NCBI RefSeq assembly: GCF_026213295.1
Contig: NC_079415.1
Location: forward strand, 20,675,847 to 20,739,846
Direction of reading: 5' to 3'
Length of the DNA: 64,000 nt
DNA from: Gadus chalcogrammus
Lineage: Eukaryota; Chordata; Actinopteri; Gadiformes; Gadidae
Shown here: piece by piece, positions 1 to 10,236 of the stretch
Numbering within the stretch: position 1 is the stretch's first letter
Layout of the letters: each line of letters starts with the position of its first letter
Translations under genes and position numbers: made by a program
Notes under the pieces: generated by a model
Seen by the model: only the letters and a program-made list of their open reading frames with translations
What the model was told of the DNA's origin: nothing
The model's database searches: none

Positions 1-739
1 TGTATTTTGGAATCTTACATCGCTGCAATAAATTATGTTGATGTTGACTTCTAACATGTCTCTATAGCTGTTTAAACCTAACAGCAGTCTATGAGTAATA
101 TATCGGCGGTAACCACTGTTTTTGGTCGCGAAAATGCGCCAGCTGGGCATTCCGTGGTATTGGATTTGTTTTAATAAAACCCATCCAATACACGGAATGT
201 CTGTTGGCGATGCAACTGAGGCTATAGTAGGCTAACGATGCTCTTAGCATCCTACGAGAACCCCTGAGTCCTCGTTAGCTACGAGCGTTTTTTTTCGATG
301 CTTTCCGGAAACGGTGTGAAAACTGTACGATGCTTGTACGACGCACTTCACGATCCACTTAGGCTAACAATGCTTTCGGGAAACTGGGCCCAGGTCAGTG
401 GAAACCATTCACTTTCTGCCACCCAGAAGCATCTTGACGCCTATTGTTTACAAACATTCTGAAATGCCGTTAAAGGCTTTTATTTTTAGGGTAATTTTTA
501 AACCGAAAGTTCTGTTCATGCAAGTAGCAGATGGCTTGATGGACATGCGACAAAATGTTTCACGAAGGTTTGCCAAACATCTCGGAGTCGTCAGCACCCC
601 GAACCAGGTCTTTGAGAGAAGAAGCAACTGGCAGTCATAAGACAGGCACAAGCAACATGACTCTTCTGGTAAGTTTAAGAATGTAATGCTATAGCAACGT
701 TAGCTGGTTCTAGGTAAGCTAGTTCTTTGCGGGGTCATC
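1..739 (+). other. Upstream non-coding region with possible 5' untranslated exon
   Basis: No convincing coding region is seen. A strong donor-like site (GTAAGT) begins at 669, and the first coding exon of the CCDC106-like gene has an acceptor just before 1601, so a 5' untranslated exon ending at 668 is possible. An ATG at 657 spliced to that acceptor meets a stop quickly, so the coding start is placed in the next exon. This is inferred from splice-site shape only; transcripts would be needed to confirm it. Confidence 0.3.
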
Positions 740-1389
740 CCTATGTTCCCCGGGTCCTATGTTCCCCGTTTTTCCCAAAAAGGGTCCTATGTTCCCCGCA
801 ATCTATCAATCTTTAAATATATTTAAACTTTGACGCGATATGGGTTAGGGTTAGGGTTAGGGTTAGCGCGTGATGACAGCCAATCGGCGTTCAACAGCGT
901 GGCCACTGAGAGACATGTGTAACGTAACAGCCAATCAGCGTTCAACCGGCCAACTCATTGCAGTGCAGTCCGGGGTGAACTGCAGCATGGAGGATAAAGT
1001 GATTGTTGCCGTTTGCGACTCCCGTAGCTCTTTATATGATAGTATATAATATAATATAATTGTATAATAATATCACGGCCAAAAGCTCTGTGCGCCTCCC
1101 TCTTCCACAAAAGGTAAAGACATGCAATGGTAGTTATCTCGGCCGGAATTTGGCAGTAATGATGGAAAAAGTAACAGACCGGGGAACATAGAACCCTTTT
1201 TTTTAAAAAGGGTCCTATGTTCCCCGGTCACATACATATCGGGGAACATAGGACCCTTTTTGGGAAAAGCGGGGAACATAGGACCCTTTTTTAAAAAAAG
1301 GGTCCTATGTTCCCCAGTCTCATACAAAGAGGGGAACATAGGACCCGGGGAACATAGGACCCGGGGAACATAGGACCCGGGGAACATAG
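740..1389. repeat. Non-autonomous element made of an iterated 16-mer
   Basis: The 16-mer GGGGAACATAGGACCC and its reverse complement occur about ten times or more, clustered at both ends of this interval. At the left end (about 740-800) it reads mainly as the reverse complement; at the right end (about 1180-1389) both orientations occur, ending in four copies head to tail. Several opposing copies are separated by short T/A-rich spacers and can form hairpins. The middle holds telomere-like GGGTTA repeats and unrelated sequence. The arrangement fits a MITE-like element with expanded terminal repeats. The long reading frame through it on the minus strand is a by-product of the repeat. Confidence 0.6.
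842..866 (+). repeat. Short interstitial telomere-like repeat
   Basis: About four GGGTTA units occur in a row inside the 16-mer element. A second, degenerate stretch lies at 10928-10990 inside another element. Confidence 0.6.
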
Positions 1390-1610
1390 ATACGCTCCCT
1401 TCTTTGCTAGCGAATTTTTTTTAGCTAATGTTTAGCTCATGCCATGATATGAAACTAGGTAACCAAACGGATCTAATGCAAACAATTTTGTCATGCTAGC
1501 TTGTCAGGAAGGGGGCAAGTAATGCTTCAAAATCTGTCTAGTCCCCGATACTGATTATTAGAAATTAATCCTAAATTGTTATTTCTTTGCTGTCCCCAGG
1601 TGCTGCCCAA

Positions 1611-2982
1611 ATGTCTCAAACTGCCAAACCGGGTCTGCAGAATTTAAAACACGAGCATGAGCTGTCCAGATTGAAATTGGAATGGCAAGAAGAAAAAATA
1701 AAAGACCTTACAGCTGAGATAGATTTCCTGAAAGGTCAACTATCTGAATATAGGTAAATAATTAGTTTCTTCCAAAATGTTCACCATAATAGAGTAAACA
1801 CTGTGTGTCCGGAATTTCAGGGACACCTTTCTTACAGTGAACTGCGGCCCCTTTTGCTGAATCCATATCTAAACGGCATAATTGCTTATTGTAACCTGTC
1901 TGCTAACTGTCTAGTGTGGGCAATGTTCTTTGTGTTTCCTTTATACAGCAACAAGAAAGACCAGCCACAATTCCCAACCATCCCATGAGGCCATGGAGAA
2001 GTCAAACTCAAATTCGTTGTTGTCTTCCGAATCCTCCGACTCCTCCAACTCCTCCGACTCCTCCTCAGACGATGGGAAGAAGAAGAAGAGGAAGAAGTCA
2101 AAGAAAAAGACAAAGAAGCAGAAGGGGAAGAATCGGAAGGGAAAGAAAGGAAGCAAAACGGCCACACAGCGATATGTTTCAAGAGGTAATTTATGTTAGG
2201 CCTATACTTTTTATAGTCAGGTTATCATCAGCCCTAGAATTTAATGTTGCCTATTTTGGGTTTTGGAATATGAATTCATAATCATATCCAATTACTTGTC
2301 TATGGTATTTGACTGGTTTAGCAACACTTCCCAGGTTAGGCAAACTATGAAATTGTGTAAAAAATGTCTGCCAATTTTACAATTTAGCCCTTAGTTCAGT
2401 CACTACATAATTAAACTTCACAATATGAAATCACACAACAAGCACATCAACATACTTGTTGTACGAATATATTAACTATGGTATTTGCAAACACACCCCT
2501 AACAGCTCTATTTGTGTGTAAAAAAAAAATTCAACCTTTAGACTTCCGGGTTGTTCTAGTGGACTCATTTATTTTAGATAAAACTTCTTTGTTTCAATGG
2601 TATCACATCAATTCACCAGAGGAAGATAAAACTACAAATTGATCAAAAAAATTCACATGATTTTCTTTTTTTCGGTTTGCAAATCATACCAGACTATACT
2701 ACTACAACAAACCCATCGATGTGATTTGTGTGTTGCCCAATTTTAGGCTAGAGATGCTGAATGCTGTTAATTTCCATTGCACACCTTAAACACCTTGTTT
2801 ACTTATTATTTTATATCCTAGCACGCGACCCAGATGAAGTCCTTGACAGGTACCGCAGAGTGTTGAGTGTCTTCAAAAAGAAGAAATCCATAACTGCGGC
2901 CTGTGAAAAAGTAGGAGTGGATCGCAACACCATTGCATTAAATGCTCCCATTGCGGAACTTGCCATTGGGGCCCCCGATTAG
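1611..2982 (+). CDS. CCDC106-like protein, three coding exons
   Basis: Proposed exons are 1611-1753, 1956-2185 and 2822-2982, giving a 177-residue protein ending at TAG 2980-2982. Residues 1-48 form a charged helix likely to be a coiled coil (LEWQEEKIKDLTAEIDFL). Next come a Ser/Asp run and a Lys-rich run (about residues 60-120), which looks like a nuclear localisation region. The C-terminus contains DPDEVLDRYRRVLSVF and then VGVDRNTIALNAPIAELAI, which I recognise from memory as the conserved tail of fish CCDC106-like proteins. CCDC106 is known as a nuclear coiled-coil protein; the function of the fish paralogues is not clear. All introns have GT donors. Exon 2 needs the acceptor at 1954-1955, because the stronger-looking CAG seven bases upstream gives an early stop. 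The gene may lie in an intron of the DPP10-like gene or just upstream of it. Confidence 0.65.
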
Positions 2983-3949
2983 AAAATGTATGGATGCAAT
3001 TCATGAAAGTGACACTGTTGAGGATGCAGTTCCAGGCCCTTAAGAGGCCAGGGAAGCTGTTGCCTTTGGGGTAGGGGAGTTTTTAGAGTGATTTTGTAAT
3101 GGAAAATTTGTGTGAAGTTAAGGTGAAGTTAGAGGATCAATCGAGAACTTGTTTAATCTAATACATTTTTAGAATGCAACGCATCTGCAGCAGGAATAGG
3201 CCTAATGATGAACGGCAATATTACCAACCAAACATGTAATGCTTATTCTCAATCAAAACAGTCAGAGTTATCAGAGTATTCATTATTTATTTCCTTATGC
3301 CCCGTTTACACCATCCCGCTAATGGCCGCTAATGGCCGATGGACCACCGATGTGGAAGTCGGGGTGATTCGGGTGACATCGGGCTAAAAATATATGATCG
3401 GGTCAATTTATCGGGGTAGCATTTACATATACCCGATGTTATAACGATAACATAACGATTTATGCCAGGGAAGACACCCAAAGTGCGTTTGGCGTCATTT
3501 GGCGTCATTTCGAATGATGCCAAACACGTCAAATGACGTGTTTGGCGTCATTTGGCGTCATTTGGGGAGAAGGCCAAGGGGAGACTGGTTTAGACTGATA
3601 TTTATTTATATATTTATTTATATTACAATAGCGATTTTATAATAATAGAACGCCGGTTCTAAATGGACGAAGTACCCCTTTAATTATAAAAGTAGGACAT
3701 CCATCCATCACCCCCTATTTATACCCAAGTGACAGATTGAGGGTCTTAACACAACACAATTAACACAATCTGGTCACAATCGTTATTTGTCGTTAGACTA
3801 TTGGTATAATTCGGCCTGCAGGCAATCGGTATGTTTCGGGTTACATTGGCTTACATCGGGTCTAATTCGGGTAAAAAAATAAATAGCGTGACTCTATCGG
3901 GTGTAATTCGTGTGCATTCGTGTAATAAACGTGCTATTCCGTATGTCTT
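2983..3949. other. Intergenic or intronic DNA, no gene seen
   Basis: The interval is AT-rich with many short iterations of CGGGT and ATTCGGG between about 3360 and 3920, which suggests a decayed repeat, but I cannot define its ends. A hairpin-forming block is listed separately at 3487-3566. Confidence 0.4.
3487..3566. repeat. Tandem and inverted TTTGGCGTCA repeats
   Basis: The unit TTTGGCGTCA occurs twice in direct orientation, is followed by a block containing its complement, and then occurs twice again. The two arms can pair into a hairpin. Confidence 0.55.
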
Positions 3950-4087
3950 CCCTAGAGACATTAACCTTTTAACCTTATTAACCTTTATAAGCAGTGTTCC
4001 CGCTTTAGATCCGTACCTGCATAATTCATAATTAACTGTTTAATAAAAGACTTATTAACCTTAATAAGCATTGTTCCATAGAGCTTA
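3950..4087. repeat. Left part of an AT-rich TTATTAA repeat split by piggyBac
   Basis: This sequence is full of TTATTAACC and TAATAAGC words and stops at the TTAA where the piggyBac element begins. Similar sequence resumes after the other TTAA at 7734, so the piggyBac probably landed in one copy of this repeat. The family is not identified. Confidence 0.4.
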
Positions 4088-4091
4088 TTAA
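4088..4091 (+). other. TTAA target duplication, left copy (piggyBac)
   Basis: This TTAA lies immediately outside the terminal repeat TCATTGGCTGCC. The partner copy is 7730-7733. Confidence 0.65.
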
Positions 4092-4388
4092 TTCATTGGC
4101 TGCCAGACATTTTCAGTGCAGAGAGCCCCATACTGCCAAGCGTTTTACAGCATTTTGACTGATTTCCAAAGACCCAGTGAACAGTGAGTTCTATGACTAT
4201 GTAAACACTGAAACTACCAAAAGACAGAGTAGACTCTCTTCTTTCATCAGGAACAAACCGTTTGTTTCTACCTTTTTCCGTTCTTTAGTAATCGGCAGTA
4301 GAACATACGTTGGTTTCACCAAAAACACCTGTTTTTGACCAAAAATTTAGAAAACAAGCTTTTTGTGAAAATAAACTTTTTTTGCTTT

Positions 4389-5045
4389 AGTAATAATAAT
4401 AATAATAATACATTTAATTTAGAGGCGCCTTTCAAGACACCCAAGGTCACCTTACAGAGCATATGGTCATCATAAATCGTTTAAAAAAACAAGACATTGT
4501 GGAAAAAACATAATAAATAAAAAATAAATAAAACAGAAACAAGACAAAACAAAACAAACAAACAATCAAAACAGTGATCAGTTAGACGTTGTGTGCGAGT
4601 TTGAACAGGTGAGTTTTGAGTTGTGACTTGAAGGTTGTAATGGTGTCTGACTGTTTTATGTGTGGGGGGAGGGAGTTCCAGAGTCTGGGTGCTGAACAGC
4701 TGAATGACCGGGCACCCATTGTAGTGAGTCGTGATTTGGGGATACATAGTAGTCCAGCAGAGGTTGAGCGGAGGGAGCGGGAGGGAGTGTATTCTTGGAG
4801 GAGGTCGCAGAGGTAACTGGGGGCTAGGTTGTGGAGAGCTTTGTAGGTGAGGAGTAGGGTTTTGTATTGGATGCGGTAGTGTACTGGGAGCCAGTGAAGT
4901 TGGATGAGGACAGGGGTGATGTGGTCAGATGATTTGGTGCGGGTGATGATCCGGGCGGCTGAGGTCTGAATGATCTGCAGTCTGTTGATGAGTTTGGTGG
5001 GGAGTCCGGTGAGGAGGGCGTTGCAGTAGTCTATGCGTGATGTGA
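4389..5045 (-). mobile_element. L2-type LINE, 3' fragment
   Basis: The minus-strand reading frame from about 5045 to 4582 encodes the C-terminal part of a non-LTR reverse transcriptase, with blocks [34 protein letters not shown] and [12 protein letters not shown]. The 3' end has a short untranslated region and a (TTA)n tail (4391-4410 on the plus strand), as in L2 elements. The copy is 5'-truncated. At the truncation point the plus strand has three direct copies of a TGACAAA-type word, perhaps from the insertion. No catalytic domain remains. It lies inside the piggyBac element. Confidence 0.75.
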
Positions 5046-5280
5046 CAAATGACAAATGACAAATGTTAGTGACCCCTTCAACACCTGAAAAGTGGTTTCC
5101 CTCCATAAAACAGCAAAAACAACATTGAGACAGGTATTTTGATAGGACAATAATAATTTATTTGCAAATATATAACCAATATATAATATAAATAAAAAAA
5201 AAGAAAATTCTTCAAAATGTCAATTGTACAATTCTTTCCAGGTATGTATTTCTGTATGTTGGCGCAGCTATATCAAATCC

Positions 5281-5404
<124 letters not shown>

Positions 5405-5453
5405 TGTTTCCACCCCTACACAAAATAGTTCAGCTTAGTGTGGTAAGCTGTAA

Positions 5454-7494
5454 AACACTCCCCTGCGTGCAAGGGGACACGACAGGACTGACACCACATT
5501 TTGTCTCGCTGCGCAGACCCCTGCGAGCACAGACCCTACACCTCCTTGCTGGTCTCCCCTTCTTGCTGGTGGGCATCAGGTGTTTGAGTTTGTGTCTGCT
5601 TAGCCCTCCGTCTAGCCTGCTCTCTGGGTCAGTGTTATATGGTGCTCTCGGAGTACGTCAGCCTCCCTCCAAGTCCCAGACCCCTCAACCCCCACACCTT
5701 CCACTTCCTCCTCCTCCACTTCCTCCTCCTCACACCCTCCCACATGTCGCTTTACTGTCCAGGACTTCACTACCCTGCGAATGAACTCCAAGAGGGTTTT
5801 ACACTCCCCTGGGTTTCTGGCTCGGTAGAGGACATAGGCGTTAAACATGCATAGTTGGAAGAGATAGGCTACAAACTTCTTTGACCAGTTCAGCGATCTT
5901 CGGATGAAGGGATAGTATGCAATAATTTGGTCCAACTTGTCTACCCCATTCATGGATGCATTGTACACAACAACACACTCTGGCTTGAGCTGAGCAACCT
6001 TGTCTTTGTTTCCCCTCCTCCACACATCAACCCTCTGCATGCTATCTTGGTGGTAGGTAGTCACCATCCTAACCAACCGTTTGTCCTGCCATGCTACTAC
6101 CATCACCCTCTCATTGTGCCGCACAACTTTTTCCCCCACCCCCAAGTCAGTCTTTGTCATCTCGCTGATGATCTGAGGTTCCCCCCTATGTTTCCTCAGT
6201 GTTCCACAGACGTTGGTTTTCACTCCCAGTAAACTTTCACACAGTGCTACAAAATTTTAGAAATTATCCATGAACAATGGAGACGATCAAGGAGAGAGAA
6301 CACTATCTCTGGCCGAGTACTAGCTTCCCCAACATAAGGACGCATATTGAAGCAGTACCCTGTGGCAGAGTCACACAGTATGTAGGATTTGATTCCATAT
6401 TTAGGCTTTTGTGGGTTATACACCCTGAAAGACAGGCGCCCCCGCCAGTGCATCATACCCTCATCAATGCAAATGTTTTGCCCTGGTTGATACATCTCCT
6501 TGAACTTTTCCACAATGTAATCTAACACTGGGCGGACTTTGTACATTTTGTCAGTTGCATCCTGTGATGCATTATTGTTGAAATGAAGGAACCTCCATAT
6601 AATCTCAAATCTGTTCCTAGGCATTTCCTCTGCTATATGGCAGATTGTCAGGGTGTGCTTCAAAATATTGACTTGCATATAGGTTGGTCTGATCCACAAT
6701 ATTTTGGAGCAGCTCGTCAGTCAGGAAGAGCGTCAGTAAGTCAGTTGGCAGGTCGCTATCCAGCTCCGCAGCAGCCCTCCGGGGTCCAGGGGTTGCAGTG
6801 AAGGGGAAATTGTTTGGTTGCCAGCCAGCTTGATGCCAGTCATCCCCGCAACCTCTGCTGGATGCACGACCTGTAAATTATAGAAATATATAAAATTACC
6901 ATAAAACATATTTTTTTATTGCTGCGGTGTGATGTGAAGAATACTTTTTTTACCTTTCTACTTCGCTTTGCCAATAGGAGTCGGTTGGACTAAATGGCGT
7001 TCAATGTGACATGGACTGAAGCTAACAGTGGGAGTGCGAGTGCGAGCTCTGCTGGACGCACGATCTGTAAATTGTAAATCCCTTCACATCAGTAGGCTAC
7101 TGGCAACACATATTAGCTACAGTAATGAACTAGTTAACTAAATGGCGTTCATCTGACGGACTGAAGGAGGAGAGAAGGTGAAAAGTTAGCTCTTACCTCC
7201 CTTAAGACTTCCTGGAGACGCGTCAGGGGATGAGGCTCTGCTGTTCCCGGTTGACGGCAACCACTCATCTGACGAATCCGGGTCAGGTTCGCTGAATTCA
7301 TCACCTGATGATTCGGAGGTGTCTGCTGAAATACGCCGTGTAGGCCTACTCTCTCTACTTAGCCCGGGTTTTTCGTCAGAGGCTTTATCGCAAACAACCA
7401 AGTCGATCGCGACACTGAGACACATACTCTGTTCGAGTGTTAGCTGTCTGAAATTTTGCTTACGTTTCGCGGGCGCCATGTTCACTTTCTTCAC
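5454..7494 (-). pseudogene. piggyBac transposase (PGBD4-like), broken
   Basis: The N-terminal exon is 7494-7197 (acidic, Ser-rich, starting MKKVNMAPAKRK) with a GTAAGA donor. Coding similarity resumes about 6870 after a TTTACAG acceptor with the family motif ELLQNIVDQTNLYA. The DDE domain follows: MPRNRFEIIWRFLHF, the Asp-containing ICIDEGMMHWRGR, then YNPQKPKYGIKSY (6247-6650). The last part (5612-6223) holds VVVYNASMNGVDKLDQ, the third-Asp region. A Cys-rich end with RRCRVC is still readable near 5530. Visible damage: a deletion of roughly 60 residues with frame change between the QTNLYA block and MPRNRF, a frameshift near 6275, and a stop inside the MDNFY motif. The protein would have cut and pasted DNA at TTAA sites. 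Confidence 0.8.
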
Positions 7495-7729
7495 CCATTA
7501 GGCTACTGTTTACTCATCTCCCATCCAATTGGGCACAGCGCACGACCCACCTAGCGGGTCAGTTCGGTAGTACATTCTCTGTTTACAAGCCTGATTTTTT
7601 GTGACAAGGAGCTCCAGATCGCTCCCCAGCCCGCCCCGTTGAAAAACATAATTGACGTCTATAAACGTCTTTGGCAGTCAACGGTTGTATTTAAATTGAC
7701 GTCTATAGACGTCATTAGCAGCCAATGAG

Positions 7730-7733
7730 TTAA
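7730..7733 (+). other. TTAA target duplication, right copy (piggyBac)
   Basis: TTAA directly after the right terminal repeat; it matches 4088-4091. Confidence 0.65.
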
Positions 7734-8096
7734 CTGCTAATAAATGAATAATAAAGCCGTTTTACCTTCATAAGGCAGCAAAAAATGCTTAGTAAAGGTT
7801 TAGCAATGACATAATAAGTAAGTTAGTAAGACTCAATAAATGGGTTTGTAATGCGTTTATTAACAACTATAATACATCTATTATTAATGTTATTAAGCAA
7901 TCAATAAATAGTTAACAAGTTTCTTATAAGTGCTTATAAATGTCTTGTAATCTCATAATAAACATGGTTATTATGCTATTATTGACCCTTATAGATAGTC
8001 TTATTAACCCAAATTAGAGTTAATAAGCATATAATAAGGTCTTATTACCCATTAACAAAGGCTTATTACAAGGACCTTAATATAAAGCGTTACCTT
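7734..8096. repeat. Right part of an AT-rich TTATTAA repeat
   Basis: Dense TTATTAA, AATAAG and CTTATTA words run up to AAGGACCTTAATATAAAGC. It is probably the continuation of 3950-4087 across the piggyBac insertion. It looks like a non-autonomous element of unknown family; no coding potential. Confidence 0.4.
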
Positions 8097-8138
8097 TTGT
8101 CTTTCTATCCCTGTCTGCCCTTCTCTTTGTTATTTACA

Positions 8139-8210
<72 letters not shown>

Positions 8211-8229
8211 TGCACACACACACACACAC
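8139..8229 (+). repeat. (CA)n microsatellite upstream of DPP10-like exon a
   Basis: About 45 CA units with one interruption. The tract ends about 12 bases before the exon that begins at 8242. Confidence 0.95.
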
Positions 8230-8241
8230 GTGCATGCCCAG

Positions 8242-8342
8242 GCCGGTCAGGTCAACCCCTCCGTGAGGCTGTCTGTGGTCAGCCTGTTTGGGACGAACAC
8301 ACACACGCAGGAGCTGGTACCACCCGAGGGATTCAGGACGAG
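8242..8342 (+). CDS. dpp10: DPP10-like exon a
   Basis: Begins after CCCAG and ends before GTGAGT. It encodes [14 protein letters not shown] and the following propeller residues, and ends in phase 2. A (CA)n tract precedes it and a shorter one follows the donor. Confidence 0.75.
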
Positions 8343-10051
8343 GTGAGTCACATACACACACACACACTGTTTAGTTCCCTTTCAAATGGTGCCCCAATTG
8401 TTAGGAACAGGCATTTGTGGGATGAGCAGCAGCGCTGAGTATGTGGGTTGGGCCAATGAAAAATTTGCCAAATCTTTTCTGCAAATGGGGCACCATTTGA
8501 AAGGGAACTATAAAGGCTATCCAACAGTATAAGATTTATTGCCAAAAAGCATTGTTACCACAGAGAAGTAATCAACCAACACAAATTTCCTTACTTTTTG
8601 TGCTAAGTTTATATACACGCAAACAAGAACACACACACACACACACATTTACACCCACGTAGACACACACCCACAAGCACACTCACAAATAGACAGACAT
8701 GTATACACACACACACACACACACACACATTCACACACACGCACATACACATACAAAAACACAACCACAAGCAAACACACACATACATAGACGCACGCAC
8801 ACATACTTACCATTAAACAGAAACAAACACACACACACACATAAATACACACACATATCAAACACACATCTACACGCCTATTACATAAAAAAATAAATCT
8901 TCATTTTTTATCTCTTATTCTCTCTATCTCTCTCCCTCCCTCTTTCTTTCTCTCTCCTTTCAGGGATTTGTACGTTTCAATGGTGAAGTGGATAAGCAGC
9001 ACTCACCTGGCGGTTCGCTGGCTGAGGCGTTCCCAGAATGCATCAGTGCTCACGGTCTGCGATGCAACTACAGGCTCCTGTATACAGGTGGTTCATCAAG
9101 GGGTTGTTGCTTTTAAATATGTAATAATTTTATTAATTGATGTATTCATAATACTAATTAGGGGTGGGATGTAATATCAATACAGCGATATATCGTCGCC
9201 CTTCTTATATTTTGGATTTTTATGCTTTAAGAGTTATACAGGGAATATCGCCCGGAATATTGATATTTTAATTAGTAAAATAACGTGCTCTATCGACATA
9301 TACAGAGATAAAAACAAAACCAACCAGGCTTGGAAAGAGATCGGCGAGGAGTTTGGCCTGCCAGGTACTTACATGTTTTGTGAACATAAAAACTTTCATA
9401 CGGTATCTCCGTAAAACGACGGCGAAAGTTACATTTTTTGAACGTGTATTACGGACATACCGGACAAAAATTTTACGGAGGGGAGGAGCCTCGGAGGAAA
9501 AACGGACATCACGGAGAATCACATAGGAATGAATGGACTTTCGGTCGGAGACGGTGGATCGCATACGAGAATGTACGTATGTGGAAACGAGGTGTTATAC
9601 TTCCGGATGACGGCCCCTGGGAAAAATCTTGAGCATGCGCAGAACGCTAAATCAGATTCCATGCGATCCGACCCGATTTGACTAAACAATCGAATAATAT
9701 AGGTTTCTTAATTCGAGTAACTCGATTCGATTCGATTATAGTGTGACTAAGGTGTATCTTAATGCATCTTAATAATCCAATCATAGTTGGACTAACCCAA
9801 ACAATCTTTAGTGTCATGTAAACGCACTGAGTGTGTTGTTGTTTTCAGAGACACCAGGAGACTTCAGAGGCCTGGCTCACCATGCAGGTACAACTCGCCT
9901 GGATGGTTACACACATGGATGGATACACTTCTTCTTTCAACTTGAGTGACTGATGGACAGACGGACATACACCTCATAATCAAACTCTCTCAGTCATTAT
10001 TTTTGTTTCTGTCTCGTTCTCTCTCCCTATCTTGCCCTCCCTTCCCCCTCT

Positions 10052-10136
<85 letters not shown>

Positions 10137-10185
10137 TTTCTCTCTCTCTCTTCTCTCTCTCTCTATATTTCTCTATATATATATA

Positions 10186-10236
<51 letters not shown>

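Noticed and set aside
1073..1387. Minus-strand open frame of 104 residues with repeated MFP blocks
   Set aside because: It is the translation of the iterated 16-mer; no codon bias or family match, and the repeat explains the open frame.
8097..8896. Thr/His and Cys/Val repeat frames
   Set aside because: They arise from (CA)n tracts; only the short DPP10-like exon within is supported.
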